DNA of 15,677 nucleotides from Bacillota bacterium. GTDB lineage: Bacteria; Bacillota; Clostridia; Christensenellales; CAG-138. This document shows positions 1-6,976 of this stretch, piece after piece; positions within the stretch are counted from its first letter, which is position 1; every line of letters begins with the position of its first letter. The stretch is from assembly GCA_023396535.1 (NCBI GenBank), contig JAEWWD010000320.1, positions 1-15,677 on the forward strand. Reading direction: 5' to 3'. The translations under genes and the position numbers were made by a program. The notes beneath the pieces are model-generated. The model was not told the DNA's origin. It saw only the letters and a list, made by a program, of their open reading frames with translations, and ran no database searches.

Positions 1-56
1 TCCCCGGAGGGATTTCTTCCGTCATTGTTCATTATTCATTATTCATTGTTAATTGC
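1..56. repeat. AT-rich dispersed element, right end only (cut by window edge)
   Basis: The first bases contain the second half of a small hairpin (TCCC 1-4 and GGGA 9-12), then GGGATTTCTTCCGTCATT, then tandem TTCATTATTCATT-type units ending in GTTAATTG. The same order is seen in the right half of the element at 12457-12593 (GGGATTTTATCCGTCATT, then TTCATT and GTTAATTG). It is therefore probably the right end of the same repeat family, with its left end outside the window. It sits just downstream of the ygfK stop codon. Confidence 0.6.
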
Positions 57-61
57 TTGAT

Positions 62-92
62 GCATTTGCTCTGATAAAATCAGAGCAAATGC
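62..92 (-). terminator. Perfect 13-bp hairpin across the ygfK stop codon
   Basis: Bases 62-74 and 80-92 are perfect reverse complements (GCATTTGCTCTGA / TCAGAGCAAATGC) with a 5-base TAAAA loop. On the minus strand the first arm encodes the last codons and TGA stop of ygfK, and the second arm follows the stop. No U-tract follows, so it is not a textbook intrinsic terminator. It may act as an mRNA 3' end or stability structure. The fold is certain on paper; its function is inferred. Confidence 0.5.
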
Positions 93-3073
93 GCGTACTC
101 CGTCAGCAACGCCCACAGCAGCAACTCGATATCCTTGGGCAGGCCGGTATCCGCGTTGTCGAGGTCGGCTTCGAGCACTTCGCCGTTAAGCCGCGTCAGG
201 AAGCGCTTGCCGCCCAGATGCAGGAAGCCCATGTTGGTACTGTCGTCAAAATCATGCCGGGTGTGGAACAGCGTGGGCTTGGCGAGATACGGCGCGTCGT
301 CGTACGGGCAGAACACGGCGCAGTTGCCGCACTCGTTGCACATGCGGTCCACATGCAGTATCTGCCGCGTCTGCATGCCGGGTACGCGCAGCGCGAGGTT
401 GGCGCGGTTGGGGCACACCTGCATGCACACTTCGCAGGACGCGCTGCAGTACAGGCATCGCTCCGCTTCGCTCGCGGCATTGTCGTATTCGCGCAGTTCG
501 CCCACCTTGGCGCGGCATTCCGCCGCGGTGGCGCGGGCGGCTTCGGGGATTTCGTATTCGTGGTGTCCGCCGAGAATATGGTTCGCCGCAAGCTGTGCGT
601 CCGCGATGGCTTCGACCACCGTGGCGGGGCCGCGGTGCGCGTCGCCCAGCACATACACGCCGGGCAGGTTGGTTTCAAGCGTCTGTGGAGTAAGCGCGGC
701 AAACCCGCGTTCGTCCACCGATACGCCGTTCTCTTTGAACAGGGAGGCGTCCACGCGCTCGCCCACGGCGGCGACGAGCAGATCGCAGGGGACCGTAACG
801 AGCTCATCCGTCTCCACCGGGCTCCTGCGGCCGGAAGCGTCCGGCTCGCCCAGGCGCATGCGGCGGCAGGTCAGCTTGCCGTCAGCTAAGGATACGGGGC
901 TCAACAGCTCTAAGAATTCCACGCCCTCGCGCTGGCAGAGCGCCAGCTCTTCCTCGTCGGCGGGCATGTATTTCTTGTTGCGGCGGTACACGATGCGCAC
1001 ATTTTGCACGCCGGGGATGCGCTTTGCGGCCCGCGCGGCGTCCATGGCGGTATTGCCGCCGCCCGCGACGCAGACGTTTTTGCCCGCAAACTCCAGGCTG
1101 CCGTTCTTGCAGGCGGCGAGGAAGGATATGGCGTTCATGCTCTCGCCCTGCTCCAGCTTGAGCCTGCCCGGCGCCCACGCGCCGGTCGCGAACAGCACAT
1201 AATCGTAGCCCTGCTCTCGCAGTTCCCTGACGGAAGGGGCCTTCTCGCCCAGCTTAAATTTTACGCCCATCTTTTCCACGAGCTGTATGTCGCGGTCGAT
1301 GGCGTGGGACGGAATGCGGAATTCGGGGATGACGTGGCGCACGACGCCGCCGAGAGTATTGTGCTCGTCGAACACCGTGACGGGCATGCCCGCGCGGCCC
1401 AGGAAGTACGCGGCGGAAAGCCCGGCCGGGCCGCCGCCTATGACGGCGGCGCGCTTGTCGGAGGTCATGACCGGCGTTTCGAGCTCGCCCAAAAGCGCTT
1501 CGTAACCGCCGCGCGCGGCTTCCAGCTTGGCGTTTCGGATGCGGATATAGCCCTCATAGTCGTTGCGCGTGCATTTATCCGTGCAGTGGTGCGCGCAGAT
1601 CACGCCCGTGATGAAGGGCAGCGGGTTTTTCTCGGTGATGACGCGCAGCGCCTTGAGATGCTTGCCCTGCCCCACGAGGGAAATGTATTCCGGTATATCC
1701 TGGTTGATGGGGCAGCCGTATGTGCAGGGCGCAATGAAACAGGAGGTCAGCGGCAGCTTGCCCTCCGCCTTGCGGGGCGGTGCGGGCTTTTCGGGTTTGC
1801 AGTGGTGCGGGTCCGTCAGCGCGGCCTGCGCGAGGTTGGCGACACGCGCCACGCTTACGCCGGTAAACGGCTTGTATTCCAGCCTTGACAGGCTGCGCGC
1901 GAGCTGGCGCATGCGCTGATAGCCGCCGGGCTTCAATACGGTGGTGGCCACCGTGACGGGCCATATGCCCGCCTCAAACAGCGCGCTGATGTTGAACGCG
2001 TCCGCGCCGCCGGAGAAGGAAAGCCGGAGGCTTCCGTCAAACTCGGCTGTAAACCGGTTGGCCATTTCGATGGTCAGGGGGTAGAGCGCGCGGCCGCTCA
2101 TGTACATTTCGGAGCTGGGCAGCTCGTTGCGCGTGACGTCCACCGGGAATGTGTTGGAGAGCTTCAGCCCAAAATCCACGCCGTTTTCCGCGGCCAGCGT
2201 GCGCAGGCGCCGGAACATGGGCACGGCGTCCTCGTACTGAAGATCCTCTTTGAAGTGGTGGTCGTCGAACTGGATATAGTCGTACCCCATGGCGTCGAGA
2301 GTCCGGCGCGCCGTCTCGTACCCGAGTATGGTGGGGTTGCATTTGACGAATGTGTGCAGCTTCTTCTCGCTGATGAGATAGGAAGCGATGCGCTCGATTT
2401 CCTGCGGGGGACATCCGTGCAATGTGGAAAGCGTGATGGACGTGCAGACGTGCGGGTCCATGCTCTCGATATAGCGCGCGTTGACGTTTTCAAACAGGCG
2501 CAGGTTGTTGAGCGCCCACTCCCTGCAGGTTTTGAAGGGGCCGGTGCCGCTCGCGTCCCTGAGACCTTCGATAAAACGGTCGATTTTTTCGGACGTGATG
2601 CCCGCATAATCATAGCCCACGCTCATATTGAACACGAAGCCGTCCGCGTCGCCCAGCCCGTACTCGCGGGCGAGCAGCTTGCAGATGAACCACGCCTTGA
2701 CGTATTCGTCGAGCGCCTGCTCCACCGTAAGCTCCGTGGACCATTCGCAGTTATAGCCCTCGTCCGCCGCCAGTATGCACGGGCGGGCGATGCAGCGGGC
2801 GAGTTCCTCGCCGTCCATAATCTGCACGGTCTTGAGCTCGAAAAAGCGCGCGCCGGCCCAATACGCCGTCACGATGTTCTGCGCGAGCTGCGTATGCGGA
2901 CCCGCCGCGGGGCCGAACGGCGTTTCGATAAAGCCGCCGAACAGGCCGAGCTTTTTACCCTTCTCGGCGAGATAGGGGCGTTCCACGCCGAACACGGAGC
3001 CGGATTGCTCGTATTCGGCCAGTATCCAGCGCATCAGATCCCCGAAGGGGATGGGCGACATTCTTTCGGACAT
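80..3073 (-). CDS. ygfK: YgfK-family flavin / iron-sulfur oxidoreductase (putative selenate reductase subunit)
   Basis: A 997-residue protein with the full domain order of the YgfK family. Residues 1 to about 420 form a dihydroorotate-dehydrogenase-like barrel (GPAAGPHTQLAQNIVT near residue 55; STLHGCPPQEIE near 217). A GltD/glutamate-synthase-small-subunit-like part follows, with an Fe-S cysteine cluster (TSCFIAPCTYGCP near 443, CAHHCTDKC near 493), an FAD loop (GGGPAGLSAAY near 546) and an NADPH loop (GGGNTAMDAARAA near 671). A C-terminal two-cluster ferredoxin region is present (CLYCSASCEVCMQVCP near 873 and CNECGNCAVFCP near 912). It probably moves electrons between NAD(P)H, flavin and a partner enzyme in the cytoplasm. 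The E. coli homologue lies in the selenium-linked xdhD-ssnA region, but its substrate is not firmly established. The start at 3073 is chosen because AAAGGAGG lies 8 bases upstream; 3061 is a second in-frame ATG and 3100 has no site of its own. It lies downstream of ssnA and is likely co-transcribed. No frameshift was seen. Confidence 0.93.
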   Translation of the reverse strand: MSERMSPIPFGDLMRWILAEYEQSGSVFGVERPYLAEKGKKLGLFGGFIETPFGPAAGPHTQLAQNIVTAYWAGARFFELKTVQIMDGEELARCIARPCILAADEGYNCEWSTELTVEQALDEYVKAWFICKLLAREYGLGDADGFVFNMSVGYDYAGITSEKIDRFIEGLRDASGTGPFKTCREWALNNLRLFENVNARYIESMDPHVCTSITLSTLHGCPPQEIERIASYLISEKKLHTFVKCNPTILGYETARRTLDAMGYDYIQFDDHHFKEDLQYEDAVPMFRRLRTLAAENGVDFGLKLSNTFPVDVTRNELPSSEMYMSGRALYPLTIEMANRFTAEFDGSLRLSFSGGADAFNISALFEAGIWPVTVATTVLKPGGYQRMRQLARSLSRLEYKPFTGVSVARVANLAQAALTDPHHCKPEKPAPPRKAEGKLPLTSCFIAPCTYGCPINQDIPEYISLVGQGKHLKALRVITEKNPLPFITGVICAHHCTDKCTRNDYEGYIRIRNAKLEAARGGYEALLGELETPVMTSDKRAAVIGGGPAGLSAAYFLGRAGMPVTVFDEHNTLGGVVRHVIPEFRIPSHAIDRDIQLVEKMGVKFKLGEKAPSVRELREQGYDYVLFATGAWAPGRLKLEQGESMNAISFLAACKNGSLEFAGKNVCVAGGGNTAMDAARAAKRIPGVQNVRIVYRRNKKYMPADEEELALCQREGVEFLELLSPVSLADGKLTCRRMRLGEPDASGRRSPVETDELVTVPCDLLVAAVGERVDASLFKENGVSVDERGFAALTPQTLETNLPGVYVLGDAHRGPATVVEAIADAQLAANHILGGHHEYEIPEAARATAAECRAKVGELREYDNAASEAERCLYCSASCEVCMQVCPNRANLALRVPGMQTRQILHVDRMCNECGNCAVFCPYDDAPYLAKPTLFHTRHDFDDSTNMGFLHLGGKRFLTRLNGEVLEADLDNADTGLPKDIELLLWALLTEYAHLL

Positions 3074-3121
3074 AGCAGAGGCCTCCTTTATGCTGGTCAA
3101 CTGTTTACTAATTGGGTTACG

Positions 3122-3262
3122 TTGAGGGCTCCGCCCTCAAACTCCCGCCAAGGGCCGTAACGGCCCTTGGATCCCATTATGCAAACGGCTGCGCCGTTTG
3201 CGGGGTTAGGGTTTCCAAAGGGCCTTAGGCCCTTTGGTGGGGTGCAGGGGTAAAACCCCTGC
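3122..3262. repeat. Array of five perfect triloop hairpins between ssnA and ygfK
   Basis: Five consecutive perfect inverted repeats, each with a 3-base loop: 3122-3140 (8 bp, loop TCC), 3148-3170 (10 bp, loop TAA), 3181-3201 (9 bp, loop TGC), 3215-3237 (10 bp, loop TTA) and 3244-3262 (8 bp, loop AAA). Linkers are 6-13 bases and rich in G or C runs. The arms are not copies of one another, so this is neither a tandem repeat nor a CRISPR. It fills most of the 200-base gap between the ssnA stop (3274) and the ygfK start (3073). Possible roles, all inferred, are segmental mRNA stability, partial termination, or a mobile palindromic element. Confidence 0.8.
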
Positions 3263-3273
3263 TAAAATAATTC

Positions 3274-4605
3274 TTATCCGTTCAGCTTCTTCCACAGCCT
3301 GGTGGTCAGCTCCAGCGTCTTAGCGTTAACGGCTTCCTCGTCGCAGCAAAGAAGTTCCCTGTCCTTCATCAGCACGCGGCCGTTGACGACGGTGTGCATG
3401 CACTGCTTGCCGCAAGCGCCGAACATAAGATGCCCGTCCGCGTTGAAGCTGCCGAACGGCGTATAGGGCTTATAATCGAACACCGCGATATCCGCCGCAG
3501 CGCCCGGCTCCAGCACGCCGACGGGCGTATCGAACGCGCGCGCCACGATTTTGCGGTTGCCGTCAAAAAGCATGCCCGTCACCTCGCCCCAGCCCACGTT
3601 GGGCAGGCAGGCGTTGTGCTTCTGAATGCAGTTGGCGACTTTCAAACTTTCGAGCATATCGTTGGTGTACGCGTCGGTGCCCAGACCCAGCAGTATGCCT
3701 TTTGCGGCCATCTGCAGCACAGGCGAGCAGCCGACCGCATTGCTCATATTGCTTTCGGGGTTGTTGACGACCATAGTATCCGTCGCCTTGAGCAGATCCA
3801 TTTCGGCGGGGCTCATATGGATGCAGTGGCCCGCTATGGTCTTTTCCCCGAGGATGCCCATATCGTGCAGGCGGTGCGCGGTGCGCTTGCCGTAATTGCG
3901 CAGGGAGTCGTACACGTCGTCCATGCCCTCGGCCACGTGGATGTGGAAGCCCGCGCCGTCCGGTTTTTCGGCGACGCACTGTTCGAGAGTCTTATCGCTG
4001 AGCGTGAACGCGGCGTGCAGGCCGAACATGGCCTTGACCATGTCGCCTTCCTGCTTCTTGGCATAGTTTATGAATTCCACGTTCTCGCGAATAGCGTCCT
4101 GACACTTGTCTTCCCCGTCTCTATCCGATACCTCGTAGCACAGGCTCGTCCGCATGCCGATGCCTTTCGCGACCTCGGCAATGGCAAACAGGCTGCCGCG
4201 GATTTCGCCGTAGCTGGCGTGGTGGTCGAACAGCGTGGTCACGCCGTTCCTGATACTGTCCATATACGTCTGGTAGGCGCTGTAGCGGGTATCCTCCACG
4301 GTAAGCTTACGGTCTATATTCCACCACATACCGTCGAGTATTTCATAGAAATTGGTGGGGTTGTAGTTGTTGATGGCAAGCCCGCGCGCGAACGCGCTGT
4401 AAATGTGGCTGTGCGTATTGATGAGGCCGGGCATGATAACGCCGCCGCGCGCGTCGAGATATTCCGCGTCCTTGTATGCGGCCTTCAGCTGGGCGGTGGG
4501 GCCTATGGCTTTTATGAGCGCGCCGTCGCAGAGCACGGCGCCGTCGTCAAGATAAGTGCCCTTCGCATCCCTTGTCAATACCTTTCCATTGCCGATCAGC
4601 AGCAT
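3274..4605 (-). CDS. ssnA: SsnA-type metal-dependent amidohydrolase
   Basis: A 443-residue protein of the amidohydrolase (TIM-barrel deaminase/chlorohydrolase) superfamily, full length for the family. The metal-site pattern is complete: NTHSH with His65 and His67, FHIHVAEG with His223, GHCIH with His260, and GTDAY with Asp311. The family hydrolyses C-N or similar bonds on ring compounds. For SsnA the physiological substrate is not settled, and a purine-like substrate is an inference from its constant association with YgfK and purine or molybdenum-hydroxylase clusters. The start at 4605 follows AAGGAGG about 9 bases upstream. It is divergent from the GNAT gene and preceded by a long structured leader (4659-4843) that could control its transcription. 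ygfK follows on the same strand. Recognition as SsnA rests on the overall sequence and on the YgfK neighbour. Confidence 0.9.
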   Translation of the reverse strand: MLLIGNGKVLTRDAKGTYLDDGAVLCDGALIKAIGPTAQLKAAYKDAEYLDARGGVIMPGLINTHSHIYSAFARGLAINNYNPTNFYEILDGMWWNIDRKLTVEDTRYSAYQTYMDSIRNGVTTLFDHHASYGEIRGSLFAIAEVAKGIGMRTSLCYEVSDRDGEDKCQDAIRENVEFINYAKKQEGDMVKAMFGLHAAFTLSDKTLEQCVAEKPDGAGFHIHVAEGMDDVYDSLRNYGKRTAHRLHDMGILGEKTIAGHCIHMSPAEMDLLKATDTMVVNNPESNMSNAVGCSPVLQMAAKGILLGLGTDAYTNDMLESLKVANCIQKHNACLPNVGWGEVTGMLFDGNRKIVARAFDTPVGVLEPGAAADIAVFDYKPYTPFGSFNADGHLMFGACGKQCMHTVVNGRVLMKDRELLCCDEEAVNAKTLELTTRLWKKLNG

Positions 4606-4658
4606 GGCACGTTTCCTCCTTATGTATAATGTCGCGTTCGCCGAACCCGGAAATTAAG

Positions 4659-4699
4659 AAAAAATGAGCGCCGTCCCATAGTATATGGGAAAACACTCA
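4659..4699 (-). terminator. Intrinsic terminator in the ssnA leader
   Basis: On the minus strand TGAGTG (4694-4699) pairs with CGCTCA (4665-4670, one G-U). Inside is a perfect CCCATA/TATGGG hairpin (4675-4689) with a 3-base loop, and six Ts follow (4659-4664). The terminator ends about 53 bases before the ssnA start codon, so it would stop transcription before the gene. Confidence 0.65.
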
Positions 4700-4843
4700 T
4701 CGCAATCCCTGATTGGGGAAGCTTGAGTGATAGTCACCAGCCCGTGCGCGCGGCACTTCCTTGCAGCTATCAATCAAATATGCAAATGCCAATCGACGCT
4801 TTGACGCGATCAATCAACGTATAGATTGTGAACCTCTTGATAC
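4659..4843 (-). promoter_or_regulatory. Candidate riboswitch/attenuator leader of ssnA
   Basis: The minus-strand transcript can form nested helices: 4806-4810 with 4699-4703 (5 bp), 4789-4794 with 4711-4716 (6 bp), and 4767-4777 with 4723-4733 (10 of 11 bp), capped by a small GC hairpin at 4744-4756. A terminator at 4659-4699 follows. The terminator's 5' arm (4694-4699, TGAGTG on the RNA) can instead pair with 4724-4729 (CACTCA), which lies in the descending arm of the long helix. This is the mutually exclusive pairing expected of a transcription-control leader. I could not match it to a riboswitch class I know. A stand-alone structured RNA of about 185 nt (for example 6S-like) ending at this terminator is the main alternative. 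The ligand is unknown. Confidence 0.55.
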
Positions 4844-4854
4844 GGTGATATTAT
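4826..4854 (+). promoter_or_regulatory. Predicted promoter of the GNAT-rsmF operon
   Basis: TTGTGA (4826-4831), a 17-base spacer and TATTAT (4849-4854) on the plus strand. Its -10 box shares bases with the -10 box of the opposing ssnA promoter, so the two promoters should compete. The GNAT start lies about 65 bases downstream of the expected transcription start. Confidence 0.45.
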
Positions 4855-4879
4855 AACATGACGGGAAACAGCGGCGCAA
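4850..4879 (-). promoter_or_regulatory. Predicted promoter of ssnA (sigma-70 type)
   Basis: On the minus strand TTGCGC (4874-4879), an 18-base spacer and a perfect TATAAT (4850-4855). This predicts transcription from about 4843 and a leader of nearly 240 nt before ssnA. Confidence 0.55.
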
Positions 4880-4926
4880 TAGGGCCGCGGGCATTTTGCT
4901 GAAAAATATTTAGGGAGATTGAAAAA

Positions 4927-5379
4927 ATGTTTGCAACCGGATGGACACTGGGACCTATCGGCTCGGAAGAAGCGCTCTCTATACGCCGCGCGGTGTTCAT
5001 GGAGGAACTCGGCCAAACGGCCGAGACGGTGTTCGATGGCCGGGACGAACTGGCCGCGCACCTGACCGTACGGCTGGACGGCAAGGCGATCGCCTCCGCG
5101 CGGCTTTGCCCGGACGCGGGCGGGGTCCGGTTCGCGTTTATAGGCGTGCTCGCGCCCTACCGCAGGCAGGGCTTTGGCGATCTTTGCGCGCGCGTGATGC
5201 TGGATAAGGCGCAGCGCATGGGCGCGGCGCGCATATGCGCGGACGTACCCGAACAGTACGCGCTGTACTACGAAGCCTTCGGCTTTACGGCGCAGGGGGA
5301 CGCGGCGGACGGCGGACTCCCCATGGCGGTGGACGCCAGCGCCATCCACTGGCACAGTCCCTGCAAGGACGGCCATTGA
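4927..5379 (+). CDS. GNAT-family N-acetyltransferase
   Basis: A 150-residue protein, the usual size of a single GNAT domain. The acetyl-CoA pyrophosphate loop (motif A) is clear at residues 73-84: GVLAPYRRQGFG, matching the R/Q-x-x-G-x-G/A pattern. A later YYEAFGF (motif B type) is present. It should transfer an acetyl group from acetyl-CoA to an amine; the acceptor cannot be read from the sequence. GGGAG lies about 10 bases before the ATG. The stop is 2 bases from the start of the RsmF-like gene, so the two are co-transcribed and perhaps translationally coupled. It is divergent from ssnA across a shared promoter region. No gene symbol is justified. Confidence 0.9.
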   Translation: MFATGWTLGPIGSEEALSIRRAVFMEELGQTAETVFDGRDELAAHLTVRLDGKAIASARLCPDAGGVRFAFIGVLAPYRRQGFGDLCARVMLDKAQRMGAARICADVPEQYALYYEAFGFTAQGDAADGGLPMAVDASAIHWHSPCKDGH

Positions 5380-5381
5380 CA

Positions 5382-6695
5382 ATGGCGCGTCTGCCGGAGG
5401 AATACGCGGCCCGCATGCGGGCGCAGCTCAAAGAAGAATATCCCGCGTACCTGAACGCGCTGACGGAGCCGCCGCGCAGGGGGCTGCGCGTCAATACGCT
5501 TAAAATCGGCGTGAGCGAATTCCTCGGTTTATCGCCGTGGCCGCTTGCGCCCGCCCTCGTTCCGGAGGGCTTTTTGCTGCTGGACGACGCCGCGCGCGTA
5601 GGCAGCCATCCGCTGCACCGCGCGGGGTTGTTTTATATGCAAGAACCGTCGGCCATGCGCCCGGCGGCGGTGCTGCGCCCCTCGCCGGGTATGCGCGTGC
5701 TGGATTTATGCGCCGCGCCCGGCGGCAAGGCGGGGCAGCTCGCGGCATACCTCGCGCAGGACGGCCTGCTCATCGCCAACGAAATCGTGCCGGGGCGCGC
5801 CGCCGTGCTCAACGATACGCTGGAGCGGCTGGGCGTGCGCAACGCGCTCGTTACCTGCATGAAGCCGGAGCCGCTGTGCGAAGCGCTGCGCGGGTATTTC
5901 GACGCCGTGCTTGTGGACGCGCCCTGCAGCGGCGAGGGCATGTTCCGTAAGGAGGAGCAGGCCATTACGGCCTGGTCTTTAGAGCATGTGCGCGCGTGCG
6001 CCGTGCGGCAAGCCCACATACTGGACAGCGCGGCGATCGCGCTTAAGCCCGGCGGGCGGCTCGTCTATTCCACCTGCACGTTCTCACCGGAGGAAAACGA
6101 GGAGACCGTGCGCGCGTTTGTACAGCGAAATGCGGAATTCACGCTGATAACACAAGAGCGGCATTACCCGCATACCGGCATAGGCGAAGGGCATTATGTC
6201 GCGCTACTGCAAAAAGAAGACGGTCCCGCGCCCGCTTTCCCCGTTGCGCGGGAAACGCCGCTTACGAAGGACGCCGCGCGCGCGTGGCGGACGTTTGTGG
6301 AAGACACTATGCATGCGGAACCGTGCGGCCTCCCCCGCCTCCTGCCGGACGGGCGGCTGGTGCTGCTGCCCAAGGACCTGCCCGCAGGGTATGAGCGGCT
6401 GCGCATCAAATCCGCGGGCGTGCACGCCGCGGAATACAAAAACGGACGCATGCTCCCCGCGCACGGGCTGTGCATGTCCTATCCAGCGGAGGCGTTCACG
6501 CGCCGCATAGAGCTTGAGGGTGATGCGCTACAAGCGTATTTCCTGGGGAATACCGTCGAAATCCCGGAAAACCTGTCGGGCTACTGCGTGGTTTGCGCGC
6601 AAGGCTACCCAATCGGCTGGGGCAAGGCGGTAAACGGTGTGCTGAAGAACCATCTGCCCAAAGGGTTGCGCGGCGCGCAGGCCTTTGGACAATGA
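5382..6695 (+). CDS. RsmF/RsmB-NOP-family RNA (cytosine-C5) methyltransferase
   Basis: A 437-residue protein. The SAM-binding motif DLCAAPGGK is at 108-116. The two catalytic-site motifs of RNA m5C methyltransferases are intact: DAPCSGEGMFRK with Cys182 and YSTCTFSPEENEE with nucleophile Cys232. The GEGMFRK wording and the extra C-terminal region (about 290-437, PUA-like in the family) place it in the RsmF subgroup, which modifies rRNA. The exact target base is unknown. The ATG at 5382 is preferred over an in-frame upstream start at 5235, which would overlap the GNAT gene; AAGGA lies 12 bases before it, a slightly long spacing. The final CAATGA (Gln-stop) merges into the AT-rich repeat that begins at the gene end, so the repeat may supply the stop codon. 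Confidence 0.92.
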   Translation: MARLPEEYAARMRAQLKEEYPAYLNALTEPPRRGLRVNTLKIGVSEFLGLSPWPLAPALVPEGFLLLDDAARVGSHPLHRAGLFYMQEPSAMRPAAVLRPSPGMRVLDLCAAPGGKAGQLAAYLAQDGLLIANEIVPGRAAVLNDTLERLGVRNALVTCMKPEPLCEALRGYFDAVLVDAPCSGEGMFRKEEQAITAWSLEHVRACAVRQAHILDSAAIALKPGGRLVYSTCTFSPEENEETVRAFVQRNAEFTLITQERHYPHTGIGEGHYVALLQKEDGPAPAFPVARETPLTKDAARAWRTFVEDTMHAEPCGLPRLLPDGRLVLLPKDLPAGYERLRIKSAGVHAAEYKNGRMLPAHGLCMSYPAEAFTRRIELEGDALQAYFLGNTVEIPENLSGYCVVCAQGYPIGWGKAVNGVLKNHLPKGLRGAQAFGQ

Positions 6696-6750
6696 ATAAT
6701 TAACAATGAAAAATGAACAATGAAGGAAAAAATTCCCTGAAGGGAATTTC
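6692..6750. repeat. AT-rich dispersed element, left end
   Basis: Starts at the rsmF stop with AATGAATAATTAACAATG and AATGAACAATGAAGG units, then an AAATTCCC/GGGAATTT hairpin (6730-6737 with 6742-6749) and TCTCTGTTTA. The element at 12457 has the same order (AATGAACAATGAACAA, a GAAATTCC hairpin, then TCTCTTTA). The right-hand TTCATT end is absent here; GC-rich hairpins follow instead. Confidence 0.65.
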
Positions 6751-6764
6751 TCTGTTTAGGGGGG

Positions 6765-6956
6765 TTCGGGGGCCGTAGCCCCCGGAAGCTTTCTTCGTGA
6801 GCGACGGCGTGTACGTCGCGAGCGAAAAGCCTTGCCGCGCAAGGCTTTCCCTGCAGGAACCGCCGACCGCGCCAAAGGTGCAGGCGGTTCCTGTAAAACT
6901 CAAAAAGTGCCGCTCCGGCACTTTTTGTCAACCATTGACAAAGTCCGCAGGACTTT
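6765..6956. repeat. Chain of GC-rich hairpins between rsmF and trmK
   Basis: At least seven inverted repeats in a row: 6765-6786 (9 bp), 6794-6826 (6 + 4 bp with a small internal loop), 6826-6848 (9 bp, AAAGCCTTG/CAAGGCTTT), 6854-6893 (11 bp, CAGGAACCGCC/GGCGGTTCCTG), 6902-6926 (11 bp), 6924-6942 (8 bp, loop CCA) and 6940-6956 (7 bp, loop GCA). The last three share arms, so neighbouring hairpins exclude each other. No convincing gene lies here. The 316 bases between rsmF and trmK are almost entirely repeat structure. Confidence 0.75.
6902..6926 (+). terminator. Candidate intrinsic terminator after the GNAT-rsmF operon
   Basis: A perfect 11-bp stem, AAAAAGTGCCG (6902-6912) with CGGCACTTTTT (6916-6926), 3-base loop CTC, ending in five Ts. 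It is symmetric and could act in both directions. It is the most terminator-like member of the hairpin chain, although more than 200 bases downstream of rsmF. Confidence 0.5.
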
Positions 6957-6976
6957 ATCAGTGGCCTGCGCCTGCC

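Noticed and set aside
2255..3160. 301-codon plus-strand frame opposite ygfK
   Set aside because: It lies wholly opposite a clearly conserved oxidoreductase, shows no domain and has the arginine/alanine/histidine-rich composition of a GC-rich shadow frame.
3122..3262. CRISPR array
   Set aside because: The palindromes differ in sequence and there are no equal-length spacers or cas genes; it is a chain of hairpins.
3394..4629. 411-codon plus-strand frame opposite ssnA
   Set aside because: Long only because high third-position GC removes stops. No recognisable motif, and ssnA on the other strand has all its metal ligands.
4659..4843. Assignment of the ssnA leader to 6S RNA or to a T-box
   Set aside because: The length and terminal terminator would suit 6S RNA, but I see no conserved 6S bubble. 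The T-box core (GGTGGTACCGCG-like) is absent. I left it as unclassified.
5235..5381. Upstream start for the RsmF-like gene
   Set aside because: It would add about 49 Arg-rich residues overlapping the GNAT gene in another frame; homologous sequence begins at the ATG at 5382.
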